Counted from the stretch's first letter, positions 22,164 through 30,811 are shown. The stretch: DNA of 64,000 nucleotides from an uncultured Oscillospiraceae bacterium (GCA_934646185.1 CAKUEH010000014.1:3419-67418); one strand, 5' to 3'. Program-made: numbers and translations. Notes: generated from the sequence alone by a model not told the origin.

Positions 22164-23033
22164 TCAGCGCAGCGCGCGGAGCGCTTCGATGTACGCGGGC
22201 CCCGTGCCGCAGCAGCCGCCGAGAAGGCTTGCGCCGTCTGACTTCAGCGCGCGCATGTGCCGCGCAAAGTCCTCGGGCCCCATATGATAGACAGCCTCGC
22301 CGGTCTCCGTGATCGTGGGCAGCCCCGCGTTGGGCTTGGCCGCGATCGGGGTTTCCGGCGCGGCTTTTTTCATCATGCGCACGACCGTCCCCATCTGATC
22401 CGGCCCGGACGAGCAGTTGAGTCCCACGGCGTCCGCGCCGAGGCCGGGCAGGATCTCTGCCGCCTCTTCCGCAGTGCCGTCAAAGTAGCATTTGCCGTCG
22501 GAGTAGACGGAGAGCGTGCATAAAATGGGCAGGCCGCACAGACTCCGGATGGCCTCGACCGCGGCCATGCACTCCGTCACGCCCATCATCGTCTCCACGG
22601 CGAACAGATCGACGCCCGCGGTTAAAAGCGCTTCGGCCTGCTCGCGGTAAATTTCCAGAAGCTCGGCATATGCGCTGTCGTCGCCGGCTGTTACGGGCCG
22701 GCCCGTCGTGGTCATGTCGCCCGCGAGGAGCGCGCCGGTCCCGACCGCCTCGCGGCTGAGCTGGACAAGATCGCGGTTCAGCGCCGCGGCGTCCTTTTGC
22801 AGATCATGATGGCCAAGCAGCACGCGGTTGGCCCCGAACGTGGGCGCGTAAATCACGTCGCTGCCCGCGGCGAGATACGCGCGCTGAAGCTCGAGCAGCG
22901 GCTGCGGGTGCGAAAGGATCCAGCGCTCGGAGCAGACGCCCGCCGGCATCCCGGCGGCGCGGAGCATGCTGCCCGTCGCGCCGTCGAGCAGGCGCACAGA
23001 CTGGCAGCATGCGGAAAATTCACTTCTTGTCAT
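22164..23033 (-). CDS. Homocysteine S-methyltransferase family protein
   Basis: A 289-residue zinc-dependent methyltransferase domain like the N-terminal module of MetH or MmuM. The zinc ligands are Cys in GLNCSSGP and the pair in LGGCCGTGP; LLDGATGSML and YAPTFGANR are family motifs. It begins right after the sirtuin gene and is the last gene of the rimM operon. No cobalamin-binding domain is attached. Methyl donor unknown. Confidence 0.88.
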   Translation of the reverse strand: MTRSEFSACCQSVRLLDGATGSMLRAAGMPAGVCSERWILSHPQPLLELQRAYLAAGSDVIYAPTFGANRVLLGHHDLQKDAAALNRDLVQLSREAVGTGALLAGDMTTTGRPVTAGDDSAYAELLEIYREQAEALLTAGVDLFAVETMMGVTECMAAVEAIRSLCGLPILCTLSVYSDGKCYFDGTAEEAAEILPGLGADAVGLNCSSGPDQMGTVVRMMKKAAPETPIAAKPNAGLPTITETGEAVYHMGPEDFARHMRALKSDGASLLGGCCGTGPAYIEALRALR

Positions 23034-23034
23034 G

Positions 23035-23751
23035 TCAGACTGCCCCCAATACCTTGCCGATGGGCTCGCGGAAGATCAGATTTGCGTAGCCGTCATACGG
23101 CGTCTCATCGCGGTTGATGAGCACGAGCCGGTTTCCGCGGTAATAGCGGATGAGGCCCGCCGCCGGATAGACCGTCAGCGACGTGCCGCCGACGATGAGC
23201 ACCTCCGCGTCCGCGATCGCGTTCACCGCGCCCTCGATCACCTTCTGATCGAGGCTTTCTTCGTATAAAACGACGTCCGGCTTGATCCGGCCGCCGCAGG
23301 CGCAGCGGGGAACGCCGTCCGAGTCCCGGATATATTCCGGCGGATAGAATTTGCCGCATTTCTCGCAGTAATTGCGGTAGATCGAGCCGTGCAGCTCGAA
23401 AACGTTTTTGCTGCCCGCCTTCTGGTGCAGGCCGTCGATGTTCTGCGTGACGACGGCGCGGAGCTTCCCGGCCTGTTCCAGCGCGGCGAGCTTTTTGTGC
23501 GCCTCGTTCGGCTGATAGTCGAGCGGGAGCATTTTTTCACGGTAGAACCGGAAAAAATACTCCGGGTTCTGATAGAAAAACGAGTGACTCAGGATGGTCT
23601 CCGGCGGGTAGTCGAATTTCTGATGGTACAGGCCGTCCGTGCTGCGGAAGTCCGGAATGCCGGACTCCGTCGACACGCCGGCCCCGCCGAAGAACACGAT
23701 ATTGTCACTTTCGGTAATCCAGGTTTTTAGGGTCTCGATCTCGGAACGCAT
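23035..23751 (-). CDS. cobB: Sirtuin, NAD-dependent protein deacylase
   Basis: A 238-residue sirtuin removing acyl groups from lysines with NAD. Motifs: FFGGAGVSTESGIPDFRS (NAD site), TQNIDGLHQKAG, the catalytic His in ELHGS, a zinc ribbon (CEKCG ... CACGG) and GGTSLTVYPAA. The ATG at 23751 follows AGAGGA and lies 47 bases inside the 3' end of trmD in another frame, so the two are translationally linked. The short N-terminus fits bacterial class U/III enzymes; substrate range is not deduced. Confidence 0.92.
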   Translation of the reverse strand: MRSEIETLKTWITESDNIVFFGGAGVSTESGIPDFRSTDGLYHQKFDYPPETILSHSFFYQNPEYFFRFYREKMLPLDYQPNEAHKKLAALEQAGKLRAVVTQNIDGLHQKAGSKNVFELHGSIYRNYCEKCGKFYPPEYIRDSDGVPRCACGGRIKPDVVLYEESLDQKVIEGAVNAIADAEVLIVGGTSLTVYPAAGLIRYYRGNRLVLINRDETPYDGYANLIFREPIGKVLGAV

Positions 23752-24496
23752 CGTCCTCTGCCTCCAATTCCGCGATAAATTTACGCTCGGCCCGCGTTTT
23801 GTACGGGAAGCGCAGCTTGTAAAACAGATCCGGCCTGCGGTGCAGCGTCCGCAAAATCGACTGCTTTTTCTGCCAGCGGGCGACCTTCGCGTGATCGCCG
23901 GAGCGCAGAACCTCCGGCACGACCAGCCCGTGCCACTCGTCGGGGCGGGAATACTGCGGGTATTCGAGCAGCCCGTTCCAGTGGCTCTCGTCGGTAAAGC
24001 AGACCTCGCCACCGAGCACGCCAGGGATGAGGCGCGAGACGGCGTCGACGATCGCCATGGCGGGGATCTCGCCGCCGGTCAGCACGAAATCTCCCATGGA
24101 GATCTCCTCGTCGACGCATTCGTCCAGAAACCGCTGGTCGATGCCCTCGTAATGGCCGCAGACGAGGATGAGATTGTCATAGTCTGCTTCAAGCTGCCGC
24201 GCCCTGGCCTGGTCAAAGGCCGGGCCGCAGGGGGAGAGGAAGATCGTGTGTACGGGCGCGCCGATCTCGTCGCAGACCGCGCACCAGCAGCGCCACAGGG
24301 GGTCGCACTGCATAATGGCGCCCCGTCCGCCGCCATAGGGATAATCGTCGACCTGATTTTGCCGGTTTGCGGTGTAGTCCCGGATCTGGTGGGCGTGGAT
24401 CTCGATCAGGCCCTTTTTCTGCGCCCGGCCGAGGATGCTGGCGTTCAGCATGGGCAGCACAGCTTCCGGAAACAGCGTCATGATATCAAAGCGCAT
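23705..24496 (-). CDS. trmD: tRNA (guanine37-N1)-methyltransferase
   Basis: A 263-residue SPOUT-fold enzyme that prevents frameshifting by methylating G37. MRFDIMTLFPE, DDYPYGGGRGAIM, LVCGHYEGIDQRF and the trefoil-knot loop ISMGDFVLTGGE are all present. It starts four bases after rimM. The C-terminus is some 15-20 residues longer than common and overlaps the sirtuin start by 47 bases. Confidence 0.96.
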   Translation of the reverse strand: MRFDIMTLFPEAVLPMLNASILGRAQKKGLIEIHAHQIRDYTANRQNQVDDYPYGGGRGAIMQCDPLWRCWCAVCDEIGAPVHTIFLSPCGPAFDQARARQLEADYDNLILVCGHYEGIDQRFLDECVDEEISMGDFVLTGGEIPAMAIVDAVSRLIPGVLGGEVCFTDESHWNGLLEYPQYSRPDEWHGLVVPEVLRSGDHAKVARWQKKQSILRTLHRRPDLFYKLRFPYKTRAERKFIAELEAEDDAFRDRDPKNLDYRK

Positions 24497-24500
24497 GGCG

Positions 24501-24989
24501 TTACATCCCTTCAATGAGACGGACTTTGATATAGCCCTCGTCCAGATTGCGTTCGAGCACAAAATCCGGCACGGAGGGGATCAGATGCTCCTGCCCGTCC
24601 TTGGACGTTACGACATACACGTCGTTGGCAGGCGTGGGCATGACCTCGGTCAGCGTGCCGAGAAGCGTCCCGCCGTCGTAGACCGGCAGACCCAGAAGAT
24701 CGGCGATGAACACACTGCCCTCCGGCAGCTTCGCGTCCGCGCGGGCGATGGAGACGACCTTGCCGCGCAGCGCGCTCGCGGCCTCCACGGTGTCGACGCC
24801 CTCGAGCTTCAGCAGCACGCAGGTCTTCTGCACACGCGACTGTTCGACCCTGTAGGGCGTTCCGTCCAGATAAAGCGTATGGAACTGCAGCAGAAATTCC
24901 GGGCCGTCGGCCCAGGGCAGCAGCTTGACCTCGCCGCGCACGCCGTGCGTGCTGACGATCTTTCCGGTTTGCAGATAGGGGTGTTTCAT
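24501..24989 (-). CDS. rimM: Ribosome maturation factor RimM
   Basis: A 162-residue 30S assembly factor that binds S19. The N-terminal RimM domain begins TGKIVSTHGVRGEVKL; the PRC-barrel half has FIADLLGLPVYD and the end LIPSVPDFVLERN. The ATG at 24989 follows GGAGG. Unlike the usual rpsP-rimM-trmD-rplS cluster, the two ribosomal protein genes are absent here. Confidence 0.94.
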   Translation of the reverse strand: MKHPYLQTGKIVSTHGVRGEVKLLPWADGPEFLLQFHTLYLDGTPYRVEQSRVQKTCVLLKLEGVDTVEAASALRGKVVSIARADAKLPEGSVFIADLLGLPVYDGGTLLGTLTEVMPTPANDVYVVTSKDGQEHLIPSVPDFVLERNLDEGYIKVRLIEGM

Positions 24990-25037
24990 AATAAACCTCC
25001 GTGAGTGGGGTGGATGTGAGAAAAAGGGGACAGTGCG

Positions 25038-25287
25038 GATTCGCCGAAGATTTCCGTAAAAAGCAGTCTGTTCTGCGGGCGGACAGAGTCGTCCGCCCCT
25101 ACAGGGAGTACGAAGGGGCGTTGTAGGGGCCGACGACTCTGTCGGCCCTATAAATGTTACGAATTTGCCGAAGATTTCCGTAAAAAAGTACAATTTGCGT
25201 GGGCCGATGCGATGCCCGCAGGCTAGTTTCGAGGCGCAACCGCGCTCTGCGCGGCTCTTAGCGCCGAAGATGGGCATCGGCCCCTAC
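25038..25287. repeat. Tandem family A repeats, one carrying an extra 58-bp insert
   Basis: They occupy the gene-free stretch 24990-25467. A half element ends at 25102 (GTCCGCCCCTAC). A second runs from GTAGGGG at 25123 to CCCCTAC at 25287, but its right arm is split by about 58 bases of unrelated GC-rich sequence between GGGCCGATG and GATGGGCATCGG. Linkers contain the common GCCGAAGATTTCCGTAAAA. Confidence 0.82.
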
Positions 25288-25390
25288 GAAGCTTCATGGA
25301 GCAGCGGCAGATATTTTAACCTAGTATACCGCCTTTTCCCGCATCGGGCAAGAGGGAACATTCCTGAACGGGGGCTTTAACGGGGGGCGG

Positions 25391-25419
25391 TTGCAAAAAG
25401 ACGGGCGGCGTGGTACAAT
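25391..25419 (+). promoter_or_regulatory. Sigma-A promoter of trkA-trkH
   Basis: TTGCAA, 17 bases, TACAAT (25414-25419). Confidence 0.78.
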
Positions 25420-25467
25420 GTTTGTTACAAATTCGGAATGGATGCAGAGAAAAAAGGAGTTGAGACC

Positions 25468-26850
25468 ATGCGGATCGTGATCGTGGGCGACGGAAAGATC
25501 GGCAGCGCGCTGGCCGAGCAGCTTTCGCGCGAGGGGCATGAGATCACCATCGTCGACCGCAGCGGCACGCCGCTGCAGCGGACGGTCGAGGATCTGGATA
25601 TTCTGAGCATCGAGGGAAACGGCGCGACGTATGCCACGCAGATGGAGGCGGGCGTCGACGAGGCGGAGCTGGTCATTGCCGTGACGGCGCAGGATGAGCT
25701 GAACCTGCTGTGCTGCCTGATCGCGAAGAAGATCGGCGCGCAGCATACCATCGCCCGCGTCCGGAACCCGGAATACGCGGAGGAGCTGTCGCTCATTTCC
25801 GACGATCTGGGCCTGAGCCTGTCTGTCAACCCGGAGCTCATCTGCGCGACGGAAATGGCGCGGACGCTGCGCACCCCGTCGGCCATCAAGACCGACACCT
25901 TCTTCGGCGGCAAGGTCGAGCTTTTGAAATTCCAGCTGCCGGCGGATTCGCCGCTCGCGGGCCGGACGCTGATGGAGCTGCCCGGCATCACAAAGGCGAA
26001 GGTCCTGATCTGCGCGGTCGAGCGCGGAGAGCAGGAGATCCATATCCCCTCCGGCTCGTTCCGGCTGCAGACGGGCGACCGCATTTCCTTCGTTGCGTCC
26101 TACGCGGGCGCGCAGCAGTTTTTCCGGCAGATGAAGCTGGCGGCGGGCCGCGTGCGCAGCGCCATGCTCATCGGCGGCGGGCGCATCGCGTATTATCTGG
26201 CCAGACAGCTCGTCGAGGCCGGGCTTGACGTGAAGATCATCGAGACCGACCCGGAGCGCTGCGAGGAACTTTCCGTGCTGCTGCCGAAAGCGGAGATCCT
26301 CTGCGGAGACGGCACGAACGAGGCGTTTCTGCGCGAGTGCGGCATCGAGACGACCGGCGCGGTCGCCGCACTGACCGGCATCGACGAGGAAAACGTGCTC
26401 ATCGGCATGTACATCCGCAAAACCTGGCCGAAGGTCAAGGTCATCACCAAGGTCAACCGTACATCGTTCCAGTCCATCATCGACAGCATGGATCTCGGCA
26501 GCGTGTTTAATCCGCGCAACTCCGCGTCGAACCTCATCTGCCGCTATGTCCGCGCGATGCAGAATTCCGGCAGCAGCTCGCAGATCGAGACGCTCTACAA
26601 GCTCGTCGGCGGCAAGGCCGAGGCGCTGGAATTCCGCGTGTCCGAAAGCTCGAAGCTCTGCGGCGTACCGCTGCAGGAGCTGAAGCTGCGGGAGAATCTG
26701 CTGATCGGCTGCATCGGCCGGGGCGGGCAGATCATCATCCCCAGCGGCCAGGACGCCATCGAGCCCGGCGACAGCGTCATCGTCGTGACGTGCAGCGCGG
26801 GACTCGGCAGGCTCGAAGACATCCTTGCAAGAGGGCCGGGGCATGAATAA
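25468..26850 (+). CDS. trkA: Trk potassium uptake regulator TrkA
   Basis: A 460-residue cytoplasmic protein with two RCK units, each a Rossmann fold (MRIVIVGDGKIGSALA at the start; AMLIGGGRIAYYLAR at about 232) followed by a ligand-binding domain. It gates the TrkH channel in response to nucleotides. The ATG at 25468 follows AAAGGAG; the in-frame ATG at 25438 lies upstream of that site. It overlaps trkH by eight bases. Confidence 0.95.
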   Translation: MRIVIVGDGKIGSALAEQLSREGHEITIVDRSGTPLQRTVEDLDILSIEGNGATYATQMEAGVDEAELVIAVTAQDELNLLCCLIAKKIGAQHTIARVRNPEYAEELSLISDDLGLSLSVNPELICATEMARTLRTPSAIKTDTFFGGKVELLKFQLPADSPLAGRTLMELPGITKAKVLICAVERGEQEIHIPSGSFRLQTGDRISFVASYAGAQQFFRQMKLAAGRVRSAMLIGGGRIAYYLARQLVEAGLDVKIIETDPERCEELSVLLPKAEILCGDGTNEAFLRECGIETTGAVAALTGIDEENVLIGMYIRKTWPKVKVITKVNRTSFQSIIDSMDLGSVFNPRNSASNLICRYVRAMQNSGSSSQIETLYKLVGGKAEALEFRVSESSKLCGVPLQELKLRENLLIGCIGRGGQIIIPSGQDAIEPGDSVIVVTCSAGLGRLEDILARGPGHE

Positions 26851-28288
26851 GCGGGTCATTGTATACGTGCTGGGCGCGGTGCTGCTGATCGAGGCCGCGC
26901 TCATGCTGCTGCCGCTGCTGGTGGCTGTCCTTTACCGGGAGAAGACCGGATGGTATTTTTTCTGGGTACTGCTGGGCGCGGCCGCGCTGGGGGCGCTGGC
27001 CCTCCATCTGGGCGGCAGACGGCGCAGCGCCATGTACGCGAAGGAGGGCCTGATCGCTGTCGCGCTGAGCTGGATCGTGCTGTCGCTCGTGGGCGCGCTG
27101 CCGTTCACGCTTTCGGGACAGATCCCGTTTTATCTCGACGCGGTGTTCGAGATGATCTCCGGCTTTACGACGACCGGCTCAAGTATCCTCCCGGCGGTCG
27201 AATCGCTTGACCGCTGCATGGTCTTCTGGCGGAGCCTGTCGCACTGGATCGGCGGCATGGGCATTCTGGTGTTCATGCTGGCGATTGTACGCATGGACGG
27301 CGGGCAGGCCATCCATCTGCTGCGGGCTGAGAGCCCCGGGCCGACGGTCTCCAAGATGGTCCCGCGCATGGTCGATTCATCCAAGATCCTCTACGGGATC
27401 TATTTCGGACTGACGGTCGTGCAGATCATTCTGTATCTGGCGGGCGGCGATCCGCTGTTCGATTCGCTCTGCAATGCGTTCGGCACGGCGGGCACCGGCG
27501 GCTTCGCCATCAAAAACGATTCCTTCGCCTCCTACAGCGCCTATACGCAGACGGTCACGACGGTCTTCATGGCGCTGTTCGGCGTGAATTTCTCGATCTA
27601 TTTTTTCCTCCTGCGCAGGAAATTTGATCTGGCGTGGAAGAACACGGAGCTGCGCTGGTACGTGTCGATCATCGTGATCTCGACGCTGCTCATTACGTTC
27701 AACATCAAAAGCCTCTATCACGGCGATTTCGGCTACAGTCTGCACCACGCGGCGTTTACCGTTTCGTCCGTCATCACCACGACGGGCTACGGCACGGAGA
27801 ATTTTGACCGGTGGCCGGAATTTTCGCGCGTCATTCTGACGCTTCTGATGATCGTCGGCGCGAGCGCGGGCTCGACCGGCGGCGGTCTGAAGGTCTCGCG
27901 CGTCGTCATCCTCATGCGGGCGGCCAAGGCGGAGCTGCGCAAGATCCTGCACCCGCACACCGTCAAGGTCATCACCGTCGACGGCAAGCCCGTCTCCGGC
28001 GAGACGGTCCGCGCGGTGAGTACTTATTTTATATTGTATGTGCTCATTGCCGCGGCGTCCGTGCTGCTGGTCTCGCTTGACGGCTATGACGGCTCGACGA
28101 CGCTGACCGCCGTGCTCGCCACGTTCAACAACATCGGCCCCGGTCTCGGGCTGTGCGGCCCGGCGGGGAATTTCGCGTTCTTTTCGCCGCTGGCAAAGGT
28201 CGTGCTGTGCGTCGACATGCTGCTGGGGCGGCTGGAGCTGTACCCAATGCTGGTGCTGCTGATGCCCAGCACATGGCGGAAAAAATGA
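26843..28288 (+). CDS. trkH: Trk potassium transporter membrane subunit TrkH
   Basis: A 481-residue membrane protein with four pore repeats, recognisable at ISGFTTTGSSI, FGTAGTGGFA, SSVITTTGYGT and FNNIGPGLG, which form the selectivity filter. The ATG at 26843 overlaps the trkA stop (ATGAATAA). The pair forms a complete K+ uptake system. Confidence 0.95.
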   Translation: MNKRVIVYVLGAVLLIEAALMLLPLLVAVLYREKTGWYFFWVLLGAAALGALALHLGGRRRSAMYAKEGLIAVALSWIVLSLVGALPFTLSGQIPFYLDAVFEMISGFTTTGSSILPAVESLDRCMVFWRSLSHWIGGMGILVFMLAIVRMDGGQAIHLLRAESPGPTVSKMVPRMVDSSKILYGIYFGLTVVQIILYLAGGDPLFDSLCNAFGTAGTGGFAIKNDSFASYSAYTQTVTTVFMALFGVNFSIYFFLLRRKFDLAWKNTELRWYVSIIVISTLLITFNIKSLYHGDFGYSLHHAAFTVSSVITTTGYGTENFDRWPEFSRVILTLLMIVGASAGSTGGGLKVSRVVILMRAAKAELRKILHPHTVKVITVDGKPVSGETVRAVSTYFILYVLIAAASVLLVSLDGYDGSTTLTAVLATFNNIGPGLGLCGPAGNFAFFSPLAKVVLCVDMLLGRLELYPMLVLLMPSTWRKK

Positions 28289-28358
28289 TCGCCGGGGTTC
28301 GGCAAAAGGGCCAAAACCGGGCGCGAAAGTTCTGCTGTTTTGAACAAAAAATATTGAA

Positions 28359-28390
28359 AATCCCCCTTGACACCAAGGGGGATTTGTTAT
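28359..28390 (+). terminator. Hairpin ending trkH and containing the S10 promoter -35
   Basis: AATCCCCCTT / AAGGGGGATT with a 6-base loop, followed by TGTTAT. As RNA it can end the trkH transcript; as DNA the loop carries the TTGACA of the next promoter. Confidence 0.6.
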
Positions 28391-28395
28391 ATGAT
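28367..28395 (+). promoter_or_regulatory. Main promoter of the S10-spc-alpha operon
   Basis: TTGACA (28367-28372), 17 bases, TATGAT (28390-28395). The expected start is near 28402, leaving a leader of about 270 nt before rpsJ. Confidence 0.82.
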
Positions 28396-28401
28396 ATATG
28401 A

Positions 28402-28660
28402 GCGCGCGAAAAGGGTACGCAACGCACCCGCGCGTGTCATTGCGATGATGCAGGAGATTGCGCCACGGGCGGTAACTTCTGCGGAGTATGTCCGGTCATC
28501 GGGCGGCTGAGGATCACAGTACAGCGTATATCGCTGCGGTGATGAAGGGCCGACAACGTCGGTCTTTTTTCATGGCGCAGAGTGATACGCACGGCTTAGC
28601 GTATTGCGAGACTCGACCGTACCCAGAGATCAAAGAAACCACTGAGTACGTTTATTCAAG
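28402..28660 (+). other. Structured leader of the S10 operon
   Basis: Part of the gene-free stretch 28289-28674. The leader holds a GC-rich stem near 28402-28440 (CGCGCG ... CGCGCG), a hairpin GGCCGAC/GTCGGTC at 28548-28564 followed by six T residues (a likely attenuator) and a third stem ATACGC/GCGTAT near 28585-28605. In other bacteria S10 leaders bind L4; whether this one does is not shown. Confidence 0.5.
28548..28570 (+). terminator. Possible attenuator in the S10 leader
   Basis: A 7-base-pair stem with a 3-base loop, then TTTTTT, about 105 bases before rpsJ. The short stem suggests partial rather than full termination. Confidence 0.5.
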
Positions 28661-28674
28661 GAGGAAAACACAAC

Positions 28675-28986
28675 ATGGCAAATCAGGAAATGATCAGAAT
28701 CCGCCTCAAGGCTTACGATCATCAGCTCATCGACGCCAGCGCCGAGAAGATCGTCGAAACCGCCAAGCGCAACGGCGCTTCCGTTTCCGGCCCCATCCCG
28801 CTGCCGACCAAGAAAGAGGTCGTCACCATTCTGCGCGCCGTTCACAAGTACAAGGATTCCCGTGAGCAGTTCGAGCGCAGAACCCACAAGAGACTGATCG
28901 ATATTCTCAACCCCAACCAGAAGACCGTGGAAGCTCTCATGAGCCTCGACCTTCCCGCTGGTGTTGAAATTGAGATAAAGCTGTAA
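28675..28986 (+). CDS. rpsJ: 30S ribosomal protein S10
   Basis: 103 residues; starts MANQEMIRIRLKAYDHQLID and contains GPIPLPTKKEVVTILRA and RTHKRLIDI, all S10 hallmarks. S10 sits in the 30S head and also acts in NusB-NusE antitermination. First gene of the superoperon, ATG after AAGGAGG. A 134-base gap, unusually long for this operon, separates it from rplC. Confidence 0.98.
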   Translation: MANQEMIRIRLKAYDHQLIDASAEKIVETAKRNGASVSGPIPLPTKKEVVTILRAVHKYKDSREQFERRTHKRLIDILNPNQKTVEALMSLDLPAGVEIEIKL

Positions 28987-29120
28987 TCCGCCCGCAAAGC
29001 AAATTACAGCAGCCCGCCACGGTTCGCCACTATAGAGGACGGACGGGTCATGTTGACCGACCAATGCGTCCCAATGCGCAAGTCGCTCAACCAATAACCT
29101 TAACTTAGGAGGAAACACAC

Positions 29121-29852
29121 ATGCAAATGCAGAAAGCGATCATCGGCAAAAAAGTGGGCATGACCCAGATTTTCGATGAGAGCGGCAAGGTCATTCCGGT
29201 CACCGTTATCGAGGCAGGCCCCTGCGTCGTGACCCAGAAGAAGACCACCGAAACCGACGGCTACAACGCCGTACAGCTTGGCTTTGAAGACGTCAAGGAA
29301 TCCAAGCTGACCAAGCCGGAGCTCGGCCATCTGAAGAAGGCGGAGGTCGCCCCCAAGAAGCACCTCAAGGAGTTCCGCGTGGAAAAGGCCGCCGAGATGA
29401 ACGTCGGCGACGAGATCAAGGCCAGCGTTTTCGCAGTCGGCGACAAGGTCGACGTCACCGGCATCAGCAAGGGCCACGGCTACGAAGGCCCCGTTAAGCG
29501 CTGCGGCGGCCATCGCACCCCGATGACCCACGGCGGCGGCCCGGTCCATCGTCAGGCCGGTTCCATGGGCCCCACCTCTTCCCCCAGCCGTATTTTCAAG
29601 GGCCATCATGGCGCAGGCCAGATGGGCGTTGAGCAGGTCACCGTTGAGAACCTCGACATCGTCAAGGTCGACGACGAGCTCAACATGATCGTCGTTCGCG
29701 GCGCGATTCCCGGCCCGAAGGGCGGCGTTGTCTACATCAAGAACACCGTCAAGAACTTCAAGGCCAAGGGCGCTGCTGCCAACGCGAGCATCAACCCGCA
29801 GAAGGCTTCGGCACGTACCAACCCGCAGAAGGCTTCGGCAAGAAACCGCTGA
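29121..29852 (+). CDS. rplC: 50S ribosomal protein L3
   Basis: 243 residues, longer than the usual 205-215. It starts MQMQKAIIGKKVGMTQIFDE; the loop SMGPTSSPSRIFKG reaches toward the peptidyl transferase centre. The extra C-terminus is an Ala/Ser/Gln tail containing NPQKASAR twice in tandem, encoded by a 27-base direct repeat near 29796-29849. Confidence 0.97.
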   Translation: MQMQKAIIGKKVGMTQIFDESGKVIPVTVIEAGPCVVTQKKTTETDGYNAVQLGFEDVKESKLTKPELGHLKKAEVAPKKHLKEFRVEKAAEMNVGDEIKASVFAVGDKVDVTGISKGHGYEGPVKRCGGHRTPMTHGGGPVHRQAGSMGPTSSPSRIFKGHHGAGQMGVEQVTVENLDIVKVDDELNMIVVRGAIPGPKGGVVYIKNTVKNFKAKGAAANASINPQKASARTNPQKASARNR

Positions 29853-29868
29853 GAGAGGAGAGTAAATC

Positions 29869-30489
29869 ATGCAGACTAAAGTTTTTGATATGGCTGGTAA
29901 GCAGGTCGGCGAGATCGAGCTCTCTGATGCCATTTTCGGGATCGAGCCCAATGAGGCTGTCGTTCACGACGTCGTAAAGAACCATCTGGCCAACTGCCGT
30001 CAGGGCACGCAGAGCTCCCTGACCCGCGCAGAGGTCTCCGGCGGCGGCATCAAGCCGTGGCGCCAGAAGGGCACCGGCCGTGCCCGCCAGGGCTCCATCC
30101 GCGCTCCGCAGTGGACCCACGGCGGCATCGTGTTCGCACCCAAGCCCCGCGATTACAGCTACACGCTCAACAAGAAGGTCAAGAGACTGGCTCTCAAGTC
30201 CGTCCTGAGCGCGAAGGCACAGGAAGAAAACATCGTCGTTATCGACGAGATCAAGCTGGACGCCATCAAGACCAAGCCCATGGCTTCGTTCCTGAAGGCT
30301 GTCGGCGCCGACACCAAGGCTCTGGTCGTCACCGCTGAAAACAACGAGATCGTTGTCAAGAGCGCGGCCAACATCCCCGGCGTTCTGGTGACCTTCGCCA
30401 ACCTGATCAACGTCTACGACATTCTGAACGCAAAGAAGCTCGTCGTTGACAAAGCTGCTCTTGCAAAGATTGAGGAGGTGTTCGCATAA
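29869..30489 (+). CDS. rplD: 50S ribosomal protein L4
   Basis: 206 residues; VFDMAGKQVGEIEL at the start, GGGIKPWRQKGTGRARQGS in the exit-tunnel loop. In E. coli L4 is the feedback regulator of the S10 operon. It ends in a TAATG overlap with rplW. Confidence 0.97.
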   Translation: MQTKVFDMAGKQVGEIELSDAIFGIEPNEAVVHDVVKNHLANCRQGTQSSLTRAEVSGGGIKPWRQKGTGRARQGSIRAPQWTHGGIVFAPKPRDYSYTLNKKVKRLALKSVLSAKAQEENIVVIDEIKLDAIKTKPMASFLKAVGADTKALVVTAENNEIVVKSAANIPGVLVTFANLINVYDILNAKKLVVDKAALAKIEEVFA

Positions 30490-30785
30490 TGAAGACCGCT
30501 TACGATATCATCATCAAGCCCGTCATCACCGAACAGTCCATGGAAGCGACCGAAGAAAAGAAATACGTCTTCCAGGTTGCGATCGACGCCAATAAGGTCG
30601 AGATCAAGAAGGCTGTCGAGGAGATCTTCGGCGTGAAGGTCGAAAAAGTCAACACCATCCGTATGGAAGGCAAGGAAAAGCGCCAGGGCGCCGCTCCCGC
30701 AGGCCGCCGCGCCAGCTGGAAGAAGGCCATGGTCAAGCTGACTGCCGATTCCAAGACCATCGAGTTCTTCGAGGGTATGGTCTAA
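30489..30785 (+). CDS. rplW: 50S ribosomal protein L23
   Basis: 98 residues; DIIIKPVITEQSM and EKKYVFQVAIDANKVEIK are L23 motifs. It lies at the tunnel exit where trigger factor and SRP dock. The start overlaps the rplD stop by one base. Confidence 0.97.
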   Translation: MKTAYDIIIKPVITEQSMEATEEKKYVFQVAIDANKVEIKKAVEEIFGVKVEKVNTIRMEGKEKRQGAAPAGRRASWKKAMVKLTADSKTIEFFEGMV

Positions 30786-30811
30786 TCAATTTGTAAGGAG
30801 AGTAACGCAAT

